Shown piece by piece: positions 11,120-22,749 of a stretch of DNA of 64,000 nucleotides. The stretch spans positions 114,348,723 through 114,412,722 of the forward strand of contig CP136063.1 of assembly GCA_032622095.1 (NCBI GenBank). The letters are read 5' to 3'. The DNA comes from Siphonodentalium dalli (taxonomy: Eukaryota > Mollusca > Scaphopoda > Gadilida > Siphonodentaliidae). Made by a program: the position numbers and the translations under genes. Under the pieces are notes generated by a model. It saw nothing but the letters and a program-made list of their open reading frames with translations. It was not told the DNA's origin and did not search any database. Position 1 is the stretch's first letter; each line of letters opens with the position of its first letter.

Positions 11120-14100
11120 GTAATTTACTGATAATTTGCATTTTGAAATTATGCCTTTAATAAAATATAGCAGTCTGGTACGAACCCATATGCATAATCG
11201 AGGTTAAAATTTTCTACCAATGACTTATTATGACTACCATGCATGTGCACTTCTAGATCATGCCATGAATCTCTACGGGCGTCAGCTGGAGTAGAGATTC
11301 ATGGCATGATCTAGTGCACTTCATATCACACTTTCTAGATTAAAGTGATGCAGTGAAACACTGAGGTGTTCCAAACGGAATAACAAATAATCATACCAAA
11401 AGAATTTATTTTCAGAAATTTGATCTTCAAATAGTCTATCTATCTGCAGGTTCTGACCCTTACCAAATTTCCCTACCCTAATTTCTCCTGTGAAACTCAT
11501 GTTAGTTTCTCACATGAGTTTCTCAGTAGTTTTTTAAGATGCAAATGAGGTGGTGAAGCTTTAAAACTAACATGATTTCTCAAGTGTTCACATGAGTTCT
11601 CCTGTGAAAAATTATGATTTCTCCTGAGAATAGGGTAGAAATATTTCTCCTGAGAATAGGGTAGAAATATTCCTCTTGAGAATAGGGTAGAAATATTCCT
11701 CCTGAGAATAGGGTAGAAATGTTTCTCCCGAGATTAGGGTAGAAATTTTTCTGCTGAAAATGTGGTAATACAGGCAGCAGCTGAAGTAGGTATGCCGGGC
11801 ACTATATACCCACCCCCATCCCATCTTGCCCTGGCCCATTTGTGGTAAATGGGACCTCAGAAAGTGTTAATAGACTGTTTTTGCCCCCTTGATATTTTGT
11901 GCTTCTAGCTGGCATCCCTGATCCTAGAAGTTAGATTATAGTCGAATGATCTGCAGAAATATTCCAATTAATAATAATAATATACACAGTTGATAGGAAA
12001 AATACAAGTAAACACAGGTCAGACATGCAGCAGTTATGGAATGAATCTTGATATATATATTATTATATAGATATTGTACATTTATATAAGTACAAATGAC
12101 ATTCAATCAATGAAATCTTCCATATAAATTTTAATTGTCAAATTCATTTTCTAATTAGATTCTCACAATTGATCTTTTTATTACAATTGTAGGTCTTGTA
12201 TAAATATCAACCACGTCCACTAACATATAATTTGGTTTCATGATTTATATCTTTGGAAAATTCAACTTCAATAAATATATTAATTATATATACTCGGTTG
12301 ATAAATTACAGAGAGAACATCATGAAGTCAAAGCGACATACACAGAGACCTCCTTCTGGAGATTATGTCCAGTGAATAGGGTATATATAATGTTATGAAC
12401 GAATTACACGCAGTGACTATTATTGGTAGCCTACAATCATTGCCGTAATGTTATCCCGAATATAGAAGTAAAAATTTACATTTGTTCGTAGTTCAACTGT
12501 TGTGTTCTTTGAAATAATACAGTCGATGTGGTTGGAATATTCGACAAGCTTAGTTCATTGACATCATCTTCCAATGGGGATATATAGTGTTTGGATATTA
12601 ACTGAATGGTTTTATTCAATGAAATAAGTCCCGGGCCACAAATTGCCACAATATGTCTTTAACAAAACCTTGCATATTTGGGTGATCATAGTGAATAATA
12701 AAAGTTTTCTTAATTCCAAATAAAATTATGAAAAAATATGATATTTTTTTTCTTCAGGTAATTAAGAGCACTGACAAAAAACAAAGTAGTGCAGCACCGT
12801 CAGGACCAGTTCTGTCGAGAGGTGATGCCGTTTCCATAACCATATTGGCAAAACCTGGTGCAAAACAAAATGCTATCACAGGTTATAAGTATTTAAATTA
12901 TTCAGGGTTCCAAACCCCAATATACAACAACATACAAATTATAATCTAACATCACAATGCTTTCCGCTATGGGGATCAGTGTGGGGATGGGGAATATGGT
13001 ACCCCTCTAGCCACTGAGAAAGCTGAAATGGATGCAGCCAATTACTGATGCTAGTAACATTTGACATATATTTACCTCAGATGATACCATTATATGTAAG
13101 GTAGTAAGGCTATGAAAACCTAGTATGCTTAAGCGTAATGACATTACACTTAAGCATACTGGCATTATGCTTAAGTGTAATGGAGATGTGAGTGAGGCAA
13201 TTATACTTAAGCGTAATGGCATTGCTCTTAAGTGTAATTGCATTACGCTTAAGTGTAATAGCAGGATTGGACCAGACATACATGTAATGATATGCATACA
13301 TGGCTTTTAGCGATGTCATCCTCGATATATTCCAGAATATGATTGCTTTGCGCAATTTAATTGTAAATGTGTGCATAGGCCTATCCTTGAAGTTATTTAT
13401 TTTTTAGGGAATCAAGTAAAATGGTTAATTGAGGCAAAAAGGTACACAGGGTTCGCTAACAGCGCTGACGCAGTTACCTGTACATAAACTGCTTTCCTGA
13501 AAGTCTGGCGCCGATCATCAATTTGTTTTCAGTTCATTCTAATTTTCATTGGAACATAAACGATTATTCTAGCACAAATCGAGGCTGACTAAACATCATT
13601 TCAAAATTCAAATGAGATTTCAAAACTTGTGTACCCTTCAACACATTTTCCAAACTTTTTTTTTTGGTGAGAGTGGCCGACCCCTTCAGCTTATCTGTGG
13701 CCAGCGCTAGCTCGCATTCCAAAAAATTATCTTCGCTTATCACCCCATTGGTTTTATTTAGTGGGCATTATTCATGGATTGTGCAGTGGAATGTGTCTTG
13801 ATGGAAAATATGGGCAGCGGGAAAGGGCCCCTAAATGGTACCCTCTGCCTTAATGACCCAATCCTGAATTAACCTGGAGTTCAGGGACATATAGGGGTGC
13901 ATGGCACTAGAGGGGGTCAAGGGGAGCTACGGCCCCCTAACAGGGCCTATTCAGACCATGGTTAAATCCTTGATGCCAATATGTTCCATCCGAGTAGGTA
14001 ACAATAATGATGGGGCGTTTCTTCAGTACTAGTATGTGGGGGTTCACAAGTCCCTGTGGTTGAAACCTATAATATAAATTTGTTGTATTTGGTGGATGGA

Positions 14101-17084
14101 AATCGATATATATACAATATACCATGAACACTAGTGATGCGGACTGGACCGCTTTGGACCGGTCCGGTCCGCGGTCCAGGGGTGGACCGCTGTCCGGTCC
14201 GAACCGGGTGTCACTGGACTGGACCGCTTTTTGCCGCCGGTCCAGTACTCTCCAGTCCATTATTTTACTTCAGTTATAATAAACTATCGCGAATATTATT
14301 GCGTATTTGCCGTCATATCAATTAGCAACGATGTATTGACGCATTCAAGTGGTTAATATCTATTAAACGTTTGATGCCACGAAAACAATGTATAAATGTT
14401 CAAATTTGTTAGAATAAACCATATGTTAATATGTCAATCATTCTGAAAACATTTTCAAATTTGTTACTGTAAACCAAATGTTAAAATGTTAAGCATTCTG
14501 AAAACATTTTCAAAATATAAAAATTGCTTGTTTCGTTCTAAATTGTTTTAAATAACTACTATCCTACACTGGCCAACACTACGTAGCACCCTATCAATGC
14601 GACAAACATGCAACTGAATGAGTATGGAACATTTGTCATAAACAGTGTAACATGGCATCAACTAATCAATTTGGATGGATATCGAATCGAGTATTCTATT
14701 GTTTTTCACAGTTATAATTATCGAAGAAACATGCAAACCACATTACATAGTACATACACAAGACAGTCACATTAATCCAATAGTAGTTGTACTTCATAGG
14801 TATATAACTGTAATTGTCAGGACTATACAATCAGCCATCACAATCTCCAAGACTCCAATATTAATGTAGTAGTCATATTAGTACACATTTGTATAATTGT
14901 AATCAGTATAGTTATTTCGTTTAAATTTCAATTTAATGAAAATAAGTATGATACGAATCATGCATACGATCAGTTGAGTGCCATGTTAGATTGGTTATAA
15001 CACATTCTGGCCCTAGCTTTTTATCTGTCCAATACATTTAATTAGTGCATATTCGCATTACTAGAAATACTATTATCGTGCATCGTTCCCAGTATATCCC
15101 ACCAGAGACAGACAATGATGCATACAATCGGCAAACAATGTAAGTTTTAACATATATGTGGACTCATTGCAATGCACTGAACTCAGTAACCTTATAGTTT
15201 GTACTATATACAGAGTAAAAACTTTGAGAAAACAGAGAATTCATTAACATATAGCCTATTATAGGTGGACCGGACCGTTTTGGACCAGTCCAGGCATGTG
15301 TACCGGACCGGAATGGCCTGGACCGGACCGGACTGACCGCATTGGCAGTGGACCGGACCGCATCACTAAATTGAACACTGGTGACTGGTGAAAATAGTTG
15401 GATTGAATAAATTTAATATTTAATTTTGGGGTCATTTGAGCCTTCTGCATTATACTCAATATGGTCATTGGACGGGTCTTGGAAAGTTTAACCCATAGAT
15501 CATGCCATGCATTTATACTCTGGCTGTTGTAACAGTTGTCTTCATGTCATGATCTAGGCTATCCTGCTGAATTTCTGACAAAATGTTGAAATATTACATG
15601 GGTTGGAACCAGCCTTATATTGTGCTTGATCAAGATTTTAACAGCTCGCCTATTATTAATTAAACTTTGCAGGCATAACAGAGGAAGGTGTCGGTGTACA
15701 GATAGCAGCTCCCCCTGTTGAAGGAGAGGCAAATACTGAGTTGGTGAGATACCTGTCAAAAGTTATGGGAGTTAGAAAATCAGATGTCTCACTTGATAAG
15801 GTGAGTTTGTTCTGGGGCTGCTATATTCATAACATTATAGTAATAATAAGGTGAACTCACAAGGGTGTTAGTAGTAGGTCTGATGCCCCAATTTATTTAT
15901 GTCATTTGATCATCAAATCAATTAATTATTCTATTTATTACACATTTTCCATCATTAAAATTTTGTATTTTTATTAATATGTGACAAATTAGTCCCTGAT
16001 TCTCCCGTGTTTACCCCGTGTTAAACCCCTACTTTCAGTTGCATGGATGAACACATCAATGATATTTTCATTTAAAGGTACTCAACCCGTAAAGAGGGTC
16101 CCCATCTCAACAGATTCCAACAACAACAATCCGATCAGAGGGTCCTATATTACTATTTCTTTGGCTTTGGGGGTAAAACATATTTGATTCGAGTCGAGGA
16201 ACCCATCAAACAAAGCTCAGAGTTATTAGATATTGATTTTTCAAATTTGTTATGTTCTCGAGATGAGTACTAATAACTGCCGTAATCTGCTCTGGATGTG
16301 TACTCCAAATCTATTCAAACAGACAAGGATGAATAACTCTAAAATCAAGTGGTAATTTTAACGCAATTTTGACTGAGTTCTGGGCCAGATAGTATTCCCG
16401 ATAAAGAAAAATAATAGATTTCTAAAATCGATATCTAACAAATCTGAGCTTTGATGGGTGACTTCCTCGACTCGAATCAAATATTTTTGACCCCCGAAGC
16501 CATTGAAATAGTAATTGAGAGGAGTTTTATCGGGTTGAGTACCTTTAAACCTTCCATGACTGGAGGTTCCTGAAATTTTGCGAAAACCCAGTGCCAATGC
16601 ATTTTCTTATACATATGTGAGTCTCTCATAGGGCCAACAACATTTGGCCTTGTAAGCCAGTGCATTCTCTTATATATGCGAGGCTTCCTATGAGAGACTT
16701 GCATATATAAAAGAATGCACTGGGACAGGATATTTAATGCTGCACCAGTGCAGCTCCCACCATGAAATGGTTAAATATCTGTGGTCTTTTCAGTCTGAAG
16801 TTATTTTTCGACTTTTAGAACTGTAAATACTAGAACTTCTAATTTGTCTCTTACAAGCTCAGAATTTACTTTTGAAAGCTGTCTATTTGGATGTGGAAAA
16901 TACTAAAATTATGACAAGATAAAATATATTGTAGATCCATATCTGTGTTGTCAGTCATGTTGACCACTCTCCTAATGAAATAATATTCTAATTTTAGGGT
17001 TCAAAATCTCGAAATAAAGTTATCCTAGTCAGTGGGATGTCAACCGAAGAAGTACTAGCAAAGTTGAAGTCGGAGTCATCATAA
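10982..17084 (+). CDS. C15orf40: C15orf40 / UPF0235 (DUF167, YggU family) homolog, complete, four exons
   Basis: Exons 10982-11119, 12758-12881, 15673-15800 and 16998-17084 join in frame to a 158-residue protein, close to the human length (about 153). The first 38 residues have Arg, Lys and His but almost no acid, resembling a mitochondrial presequence. They run into MPKKGKEK, matching the human MPKK segment. The UPF0235 domain follows: [16 protein letters not shown], then [37 protein letters not shown], and a [10 protein letters not shown]-terminus. The motifs [18 protein letters not shown] and GSKSRNK are the family hallmarks; the molecular function of the family is not established. The first ATG after an in-frame stop (10931) is 10982; an internal start at 11096 is possible. 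Introns hold several transposons. Confidence 0.93.
11246..11319. repeat. short foldback element in C15orf40 intron 1
   Basis: TAGATCATGCCATGAATCTC pairs with GAGATTCATGGCATGATCTA across a 20-bp loop. A relative with GATCATGCCATGCA..CATGTCATGATC is at 15496-15556. Confidence 0.75.
11619..11758 (+). repeat. about 27-bp tandem repeat, five copies
   Basis: Five units with the core TCTCCTGAGAATAGGGTAGA in C15orf40 intron 1; the last two are diverged. The minus-strand open frame across it is a consequence of the repeat. Confidence 0.85.
12758..12881 (+). CDS. C15orf40: C15orf40 exon 2
   Basis: Follows a strong acceptor (T-rich tract, then TTCTTCAG) and ends ACA G|GTTATA (phase 1). Encodes a Ser/Ala/Pro linker and the first domain strand with [15 protein letters not shown]. 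Confidence 0.93.
13123..13262. repeat. cluster of CTTAAG palindromes
   Basis: Six CTTAAG sites occur in 140 bp, mostly as GCTTAAGCGTAATG or its complement CATTACGCTTAAG. This is related to the GCGCTTAAGCGC clusters inside the element at 37330-38625. Open frames in both directions are shadows. It lies in C15orf40 intron 2. Confidence 0.85.
14132..15368. mobile_element. non-autonomous hAT-like element
   Basis: TAGTGATGCGGAC at the left matches GTCCGCATCACTA at the right allowing mismatches. Both ends carry dense GGACCGGACC repeats (14140-14257 and 15263-15360). The left flank ATGAACAC (14124-14131) recurs with one change as TTGAACAC at 15371-15378. TAGNG termini and an 8-bp nTnnnnAn duplication fit the hAT superfamily. 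The 1.24-kb body has no transposase. It lies in C15orf40 intron 2. Confidence 0.75.
15673..15800 (+). CDS. C15orf40: C15orf40 exon 3
   Basis: Acceptor CTTTGCAG, donor AAG|GTGAGT. The split Gly codon G|GC restores [11 protein letters not shown]. The exon carries [20 protein letters not shown], the conserved centre of the domain, and ends RKSDVSLDK. Confidence 0.95.
16075..16545. mobile_element. 470-bp TA-flanked MITE, AAGGTACTCAAYCCG family, copy 1
   Basis: Ends AAGGTACTCAACCCG and CGGGTTGAGTACCTT are complementary, and TA abuts each. The interior shares TTTGATTCGAGTCGAGGA and AACTCTAAAATCAAGTGG with copies at 33668-34120, 39781-40219 and 54480-54575. No gene. Confidence 0.8.
16549..16770. 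mobile_element. TTAA-flanked MITE (piggyBac-like), diverged copy
   Basis: Inserted at the TTAA (16545-16548) that forms the end of the neighbouring MITE; TTAA recurs at 16771-16774. The inner CCAATGCATTTTCTTATA and GTGCATTCTCTTATATATGC blocks are shared with 27039-27268 and 29741-30131. Confidence 0.7.
16998..17084 (+). CDS. C15orf40: C15orf40 exon 4 and stop
   Basis: Acceptor CTAATTTTAG. Twenty-eight codons, [19 protein letters not shown] to LKSESS, then TAA. GSKSR continues the conserved DKG(G/S)KSR motif across the intron. Confidence 0.94.
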   Translation, partial: GSKSRNKVILVSGMSTEEVLAKLKSESS

Positions 17085-19041
17085 GTCTTTCAAATGTATG
17101 AAACAGGCATGGACATGCAGAGAGGGCTTCTGCACCAATTGTTGTGTTCTGAGAATAACTTGGTTCCAGCTCATCTAGTGCTTTTGGACAAAATTCATCT
17201 ATTCAAGGGACTCAAGGCTTCGAAGTTGGTTCATGCGATTTAACATAAAAGTCTGTGAAACAACAATCAACATGTACATGAAAAAATAGATTGACTTTGT
17301 TCTTATTTTAATTATTAATAACTATCAATAATGAGATTTCTCATGTCAAAACAATTGATATGTAAACATTACTGTTACAGTGGAATTGCCGATAAATGTT
17401 CAATTAGTCAAATAAGATAACAACTTGATGGTAAACATTGGAAAAGTTCAAAAATTGAAAAATATTCAGATTAAAAGGTTTTAAATTACTACACGAATAG
17501 CGATGTTTGTTGACAAATCGCTGTAGCAGTTGTGATTACATAACAATTATTAATATATAATTTGTATTTTCATGTTGACAAAATTGTTCAATGCTTACCA
17601 TGTTTATCTCACAGTCAATACTAAATAACCCAACACAAATTGAATATCATAATTATATTCTAATTAAGATAATAATAAAGTTCCAGCATTGACATCGATA
17701 TCATTGTGCTAAGCTCTTATGTCACTGCTCATGCTGATTATATACGTGTAACTGAGTTGTCGCCGAAATTTGTTTTCCCATTTATGCGACCGTATTTTAA
17801 TAGCCTGGTTTTGGTTTACGAATCTATCCTATAACATTTGTGCGATATTGTAAAAAAACCACTTTTTAGTTATTGGTTTATGCTCATGTCGGTTGAAATA
17901 TGAAACATGTGACAAAGTAAATAGTTGATAGAACAGTCTTTTCTTTGGTTTGCACTTCATTTCTATTAACTATTTATGTTAAGAAATACCTCAGCTGATT
18001 TTTATAATTTAACCCTTTCACAACGGGTTAAAGACCCTGTGCCAGAGCATTGGTTGGGGTTAAAGTCATATATGGGTCAGGATTCACTAAACTCAGTCCA
18101 CTAAACCCCAGCCAATTTAACACCTTGGTAAAAGCAAAATTAAACCTGGTTCATGTGTGTAAAAATGTTAAAATAACATCAAGGTAATTGTTCCCAAGAT
18201 AAGGATGTTTTGTTCACAAACACACAACGTTAAGGAATTACAGCAAATTATTGGTGGACTTTTAAAATATAATTTGTGATTTATGCATATGTTGAAACTA
18301 CGTGCTCAATTACATAAATTGATTAGGCACATACTAGTATTGATTGCTTGAACAAAATGTGGGGGTTTTTTTGTGTGAAAAACTGTAATCTCAAATATTG
18401 TATGTCTTCCAAATGGTTTCTGAGTAAAATATTTTTTATTAGAGTATTTTGAAGGCAAGCAAACACAGGTTCAGGTTGTTCCATGACGATTGTAACAGGT
18501 GGAAAATGCCATATCTAAAACTTCATATTGGCTGAAATTTTTAAAATCTGAGACAAAATAGAAACTGGAGAAAAAAGTTATTCTTATATATTTATACATG
18601 ACTGCTGGACATTGGTTGGTCGAAATTATGTCACGTGACATCGCTACTTGCTACCATATTGTGTAGACGCAACTTGCAACGACCTATGAGAATAATGTTG
18701 GAAATGGTCACTAAATGCTCTTTTAATCTGCCAGTTGACTCGTTTGAGTGTAAATATAAGTAATGGATGGATGTTGATTTTAATGCGTTCCATAGAGTAT
18801 GGATGCAAGTTGATCTGAAATTTTCTATGTTCTCGCACTCAGCACAAAATATCAGACCAACTTGCATCCATACTCAATGAAACGCAAGCAAATCAACATC
18901 CATTTTTTAAATATATTTCAGGGATAGATATTAATAGAAGCCCATCAATGAAATTTGAAAGTTTTTGAGAATATATTGTGCCCTATAAAAAAGAAAAACC
19001 TCACTTGAACCCTTTCTTCACTAAATACTTATTGATGAGTA
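17085..19041. other. C15orf40 3' region and intergenic DNA
   Basis: A possible polyadenylation signal AATAAA lies at 17674-17679, about 590 bp after the stop; no nearer canonical signal was noted. TTAACCCTTTCACAACGGGT at 18009 is one end of the TTAA MITE family without a clear partner. An inverted repeat at about 18765-18900 pairs GGATGTTGATTT with AAATCAACATCC and GAGTATGGATGCAAGTTG with CAACTTGCATCCATACTC. No gene seen. Confidence 0.5.
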
Positions 19042-19217
19042 CAGTAATGTCCTAAATAATCGACTCCTTAACCAGAGCTGAATTATGGGTAATTCAGGAT
19101 TTAGTCGGAAATATGGCTTGTTGCCATTCATCGGAAAGCTTTTGTTTCCGACTAAATCCTGAAAAATTACCCGTAATTCTGCTGTGGTCAAGGAGTCGAT
19201 TATTTAGGGCATTACTG
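19042..19217. mobile_element. foldback miniature transposon, CAGTAATG family, copy 2
   Basis: CAGTAATGTCCTAAATAATC and its complement at the right end, with TA on both sides. The arms include GATTTAGTCGGAAA. Same family as 8396-8530. Confidence 0.85.
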
Positions 19218-21469
19218 TAGTTCCCTTCGAAAGTATTCAGACAATTAATAGGTTCAACAAACAACCAGTTTGTTGAACTTATTAATATCTGAACATTTCC
19301 CCTAATGAATAGGATTCGTGCTGCACTTACATTATATGATATCAGCTTGTATTTCCCAAACATCCCTCCAAATGAATAATAGACCATTCCAATATACATT
19401 TATAACTGAGTGGGAGAATCCATTAAGTAAAGAAAGGGTTAACTATTAAGTAGCAATACATCAGCTATGTTCGTTTTAGCATGGGTTACTACAATAAAAC
19501 TGATAAATATGGATTATGAAGTGCAAATCTAACATGTATCCAAGCCTGCAAAGTAGCGTGTCTGTCATTTGCAGAATGAGGTCCCCGCAGCAGGCTAGCA
19601 TCACCAAATTTACCCTCTGTGAACCTCATTCTGCTTAGGCCTCAACTGGTATTGGAGACCTAGGATCAGATTGTGCTTCCCCAGTTGAAGTTGGTGATGT
19701 TCTCCCATTAGTCACCTCGATTATTCTTTTCATCTACTTCAAGTTCAAATTAGAGGATATAGAAACTTCACAGAAGGGAAAAAGTAACTAAAAACAATGT
19801 TCATTTGAAACAATAGATACTTCCTAGAAGATGAAGCCTAAGCAGAATGAGGTCCCCAGTGTGGCGGGATAGCATCACTAGAAAAGTTAGAAAATTATAT
19901 CATGTGGTAACACACTCAATTACCACTGTGACATTCCTGCATACATCACTATGACTACTGATATTTTGGTACAACATAAAAAAAGGGACACAAAATAATT
20001 CTATCAAATTCACCAACTCACAGAAAAGTGTCAAATTAGGTTGATTTATCTGAACAGTGTTTGTATCATAATTCGCGTTGATTTACGTGATGCACATGAA
20101 GCTTAGGTACTCCTCACACATAGATCATATACTGTATGCATGGTTGTTTAATAGGGATAACAATAGTATCATCAATCTATACCTGTATAAACAAGAAATG
20201 ACCTGGCAGTGTAGCAATACAATTATTGTATTATACGCTCAACAGTGATTTATAAAAGAATTGTGGTTTAATAAATTTTGATATCCCCCCAAGAAGGTGA
20301 TATAGAAGTTTTCACTTTCACACTAGCTCGCATGTGTGACCGATTCACTTGCGTGTAGCAATGCGCTTCCAGAATATTTCAAAATCTTCGCAAATTAATA
20401 GTTATCAATTAATTTTTATATTATTATAGTTGAAATAAAAATCTATTTTATGTTGATATTCGACACAATTATGGAAGTAAAATGAATATGGGAACTATAT
20501 ATATCACTTTTCTGCAGATGGTGAAGTGAACAGGCTGTAATCAGCTGTTGGTGTTGATACATCAATTTGAAGGTGATTGTGAGAACATTGTAAATGGCAT
20601 ATTTCTTTCGAAATGCATATAATATAAAGAATATCTAGTGTTTTTGAGTGGATACTGAAAATTATGTCATTAGTGAACGAGACAAATGTTTATTTTTGCT
20701 CTCGGCAAGCCACTCACAAAAATAAACATTTGTCTCGCACTCTAGCTCACTCATGACATAATTATCGGTATCCACTCAAAAACACTATCTATCCTCTATA
20801 TATATCCATATATATATTCATTTCAACAAAGATGATTCAACGAAAGATGTTGATATAACAAAAGGCTAATCAAGTTAAGGTCTATTCAAGTGGAAACAAG
20901 CAAGATAGTGTGTCAAAACAATAGGATTATAACAAACTGTTGACACGTATCATATCATTTCGCCTTAAAATTATACATGCTTAATCCAGTTAATGCTAAA
21001 CAATTACTCTTGGGCTTCAAATAAAAGTGCAGACTCAAATAAATTTGCAGGGAGGAAATCCTGACACAATTTAATAAAGTGCAGACCCAAATAATAGTGC
21101 AGGGTGGAATAGTCTCACTTTAATCAACAATTTAATAAATTAATATCTATTCTAGACTGAGATGACTTAAATTAAACTAAAACAGGTCTTGCAAGACATA
21201 CATGGTTCTCTTCACAACAATCCAGCATAATAATGGACAACTTGGAACAATATTAAGGACTTTAAATATAACCTCCAGATTAAATATTGGAAAGTAATAA
21301 ACATGCGGACCCTAATCATAAGGTGCGCACAGTGGGCAATTTGGGCTGAAAATTAATAAATGTGCCTGCACTATTAATTGGAGCCAGAGTATCCAGTTAG
21401 CCAAACTAATGACATCAAGGCCTTTTAGTTACCTTCTTTTTTTTTGGTGTGGGTTTGCAACTCGAAACA
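19218..21469. other. intergenic DNA, repeats only
   Basis: GCAGAATGAGGTCCCC occurs at 19573 and 19846 with its complement at 19622, outlining a repeat of about 280 bp. A foldback lies at 20632-20792. The blocks AAATAAAAGTGCAGACTCAAATAA and similar at 21018-21095 are short tandem units. No gene recognised. Confidence 0.5.
20632..20792. repeat. foldback element
   Basis: AGTGTTTTTGAGTGGATAC pairs with GTATCCACTCAAAAACACT, and GAGACAAATGTTTATTTTTG pairs with CAAAAATAAACATTTGTCTC, giving a hairpin of about 70-bp arms. Confidence 0.85.
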
Positions 21470-22339
21470 CGGTGTAACACGATATCTCCCCCCCCCTGGG
21501 TATCTTCCCCCCCACTCGTACATTTTTTTTCCCTCACTTATTTTATATTATTATGGTAAGAAATGCCGAGAAAACTATTAAATTTGTTTTGTTTTTTTTG
21601 TTGTTATTTTGAAGTTTAACTTAATCCAATAATAGTATGGTCGTTGAAGCTGACTTTGGGGGTCAACCCGGAAGAAATTGGATACAAGCTGATTTTGGTG
21701 TCATTCGACGCGGAAAAGCTTCAGGAACAACATATCCAAAATCCGCAAAAATCCGATCATGGGAAAATTCAGGATCCAAGATGGCGTAAAAGATGGCCGC
21801 CAAATGAATAATTTTCCAGTCAACGCACATTGACACGCAAACCCTCAGTGAATATGGAAAAATCTCACCAAAAACGGATTCCACATTGATAGTAACATAT
21901 GTTAGAACATATATATAAACAATTTTGTTGTCAATTGGGACGTACTTCTGTTAATATAACAGCCAAATTCGAGAAAATTATAATTTTCAAGTATATATTT
22001 GTCTAAGACAACAGTCAATTATATTGGCATGTCATATTTTCTGGAATACATGTTAAATTTGGTATCAATCTAACCGATAAAGCCACAGAAACATCATATC
22101 CAAAATTTGCCAAAATCCGCACATGGACAAAGATTTCAGAGCACTTTGAAATACAACACATGTTTGACTCTCAAATGCCGTTTTTATCAATTTATTCAAA
22201 CAGTTATGAACATTGACGAATTTATGTGCTTAATGTGTCTATATAATTTACTATAACTGCGATTTGTAAGTCCATACAGCGAACAAACCAAGTTTATGTG
22301 TATCACTGATATCTATATTAGCTGGCTGGCAATGTCGGT

Positions 22340-22520
22340 TCGTTCAACAATAAAGAGCGTTTGCTACAGAACACGTGTTTTGCTATACCTTTCCAGGAAA
22401 TGTCATAAAGAGCGTGTATATAACAGAACAGAACATAACATAAAGAGCGTTTATAACAGAACACGTGCTATATGGTTGTTATCACAGATGCACATAAAAG
22501 GTCTCGCCTATCGGCTGCTT
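22340..22520 (+). repeat. ATAAAGAGCGTTTAT repeats upstream of the transposon gene
   Basis: Three copies of CATAAAGAGCGTTTATAACAGAACACGTG-like sequence occur in 160 bp. The reverse complement AAACGCTCTTTAT also occurs at 9930, 10150, 40728 and 40778. Confidence 0.6.
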
Positions 22521-22749
22521 TTTCGCATATAGCTTCGTTGCTTGTATTGTCTCATTCCGGCTGTGTATGTTCAAGTAGTAATACTTTGATTTGCAAACCA
22601 CTGGATTGAAGGCTTATAACTTTTCTCCTGTTGAAACCAAACGGTGTCAACGTACGCAGGAGACCTGTTACTATACATATTCTATATTTGTATCATTTAA
22701 ATGTAGTGTCAGTCCATATATCAGTTGGTCTTGTATTGAATATATAGTT

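Larger units (their letters stand above)
15801..16997 (+). other. C15orf40 intron 3 with nested miniature elements
   Basis: Contains the pair of nested elements described at 16075-16770. The rest is AT-rich with no recognised feature. Confidence 0.8.

Noticed and set aside
13007-13376. Leu/Ser- and Lys/Asn-rich frames
   Set aside because: Translations of the CTTAAG repeat cluster.
19660-19750. Minus-strand frame MKRIIEVTNGRTSPTSTGEA
   Set aside because: Weak acceptor, lies between GCAGAATGAGG repeats, no companion exon.
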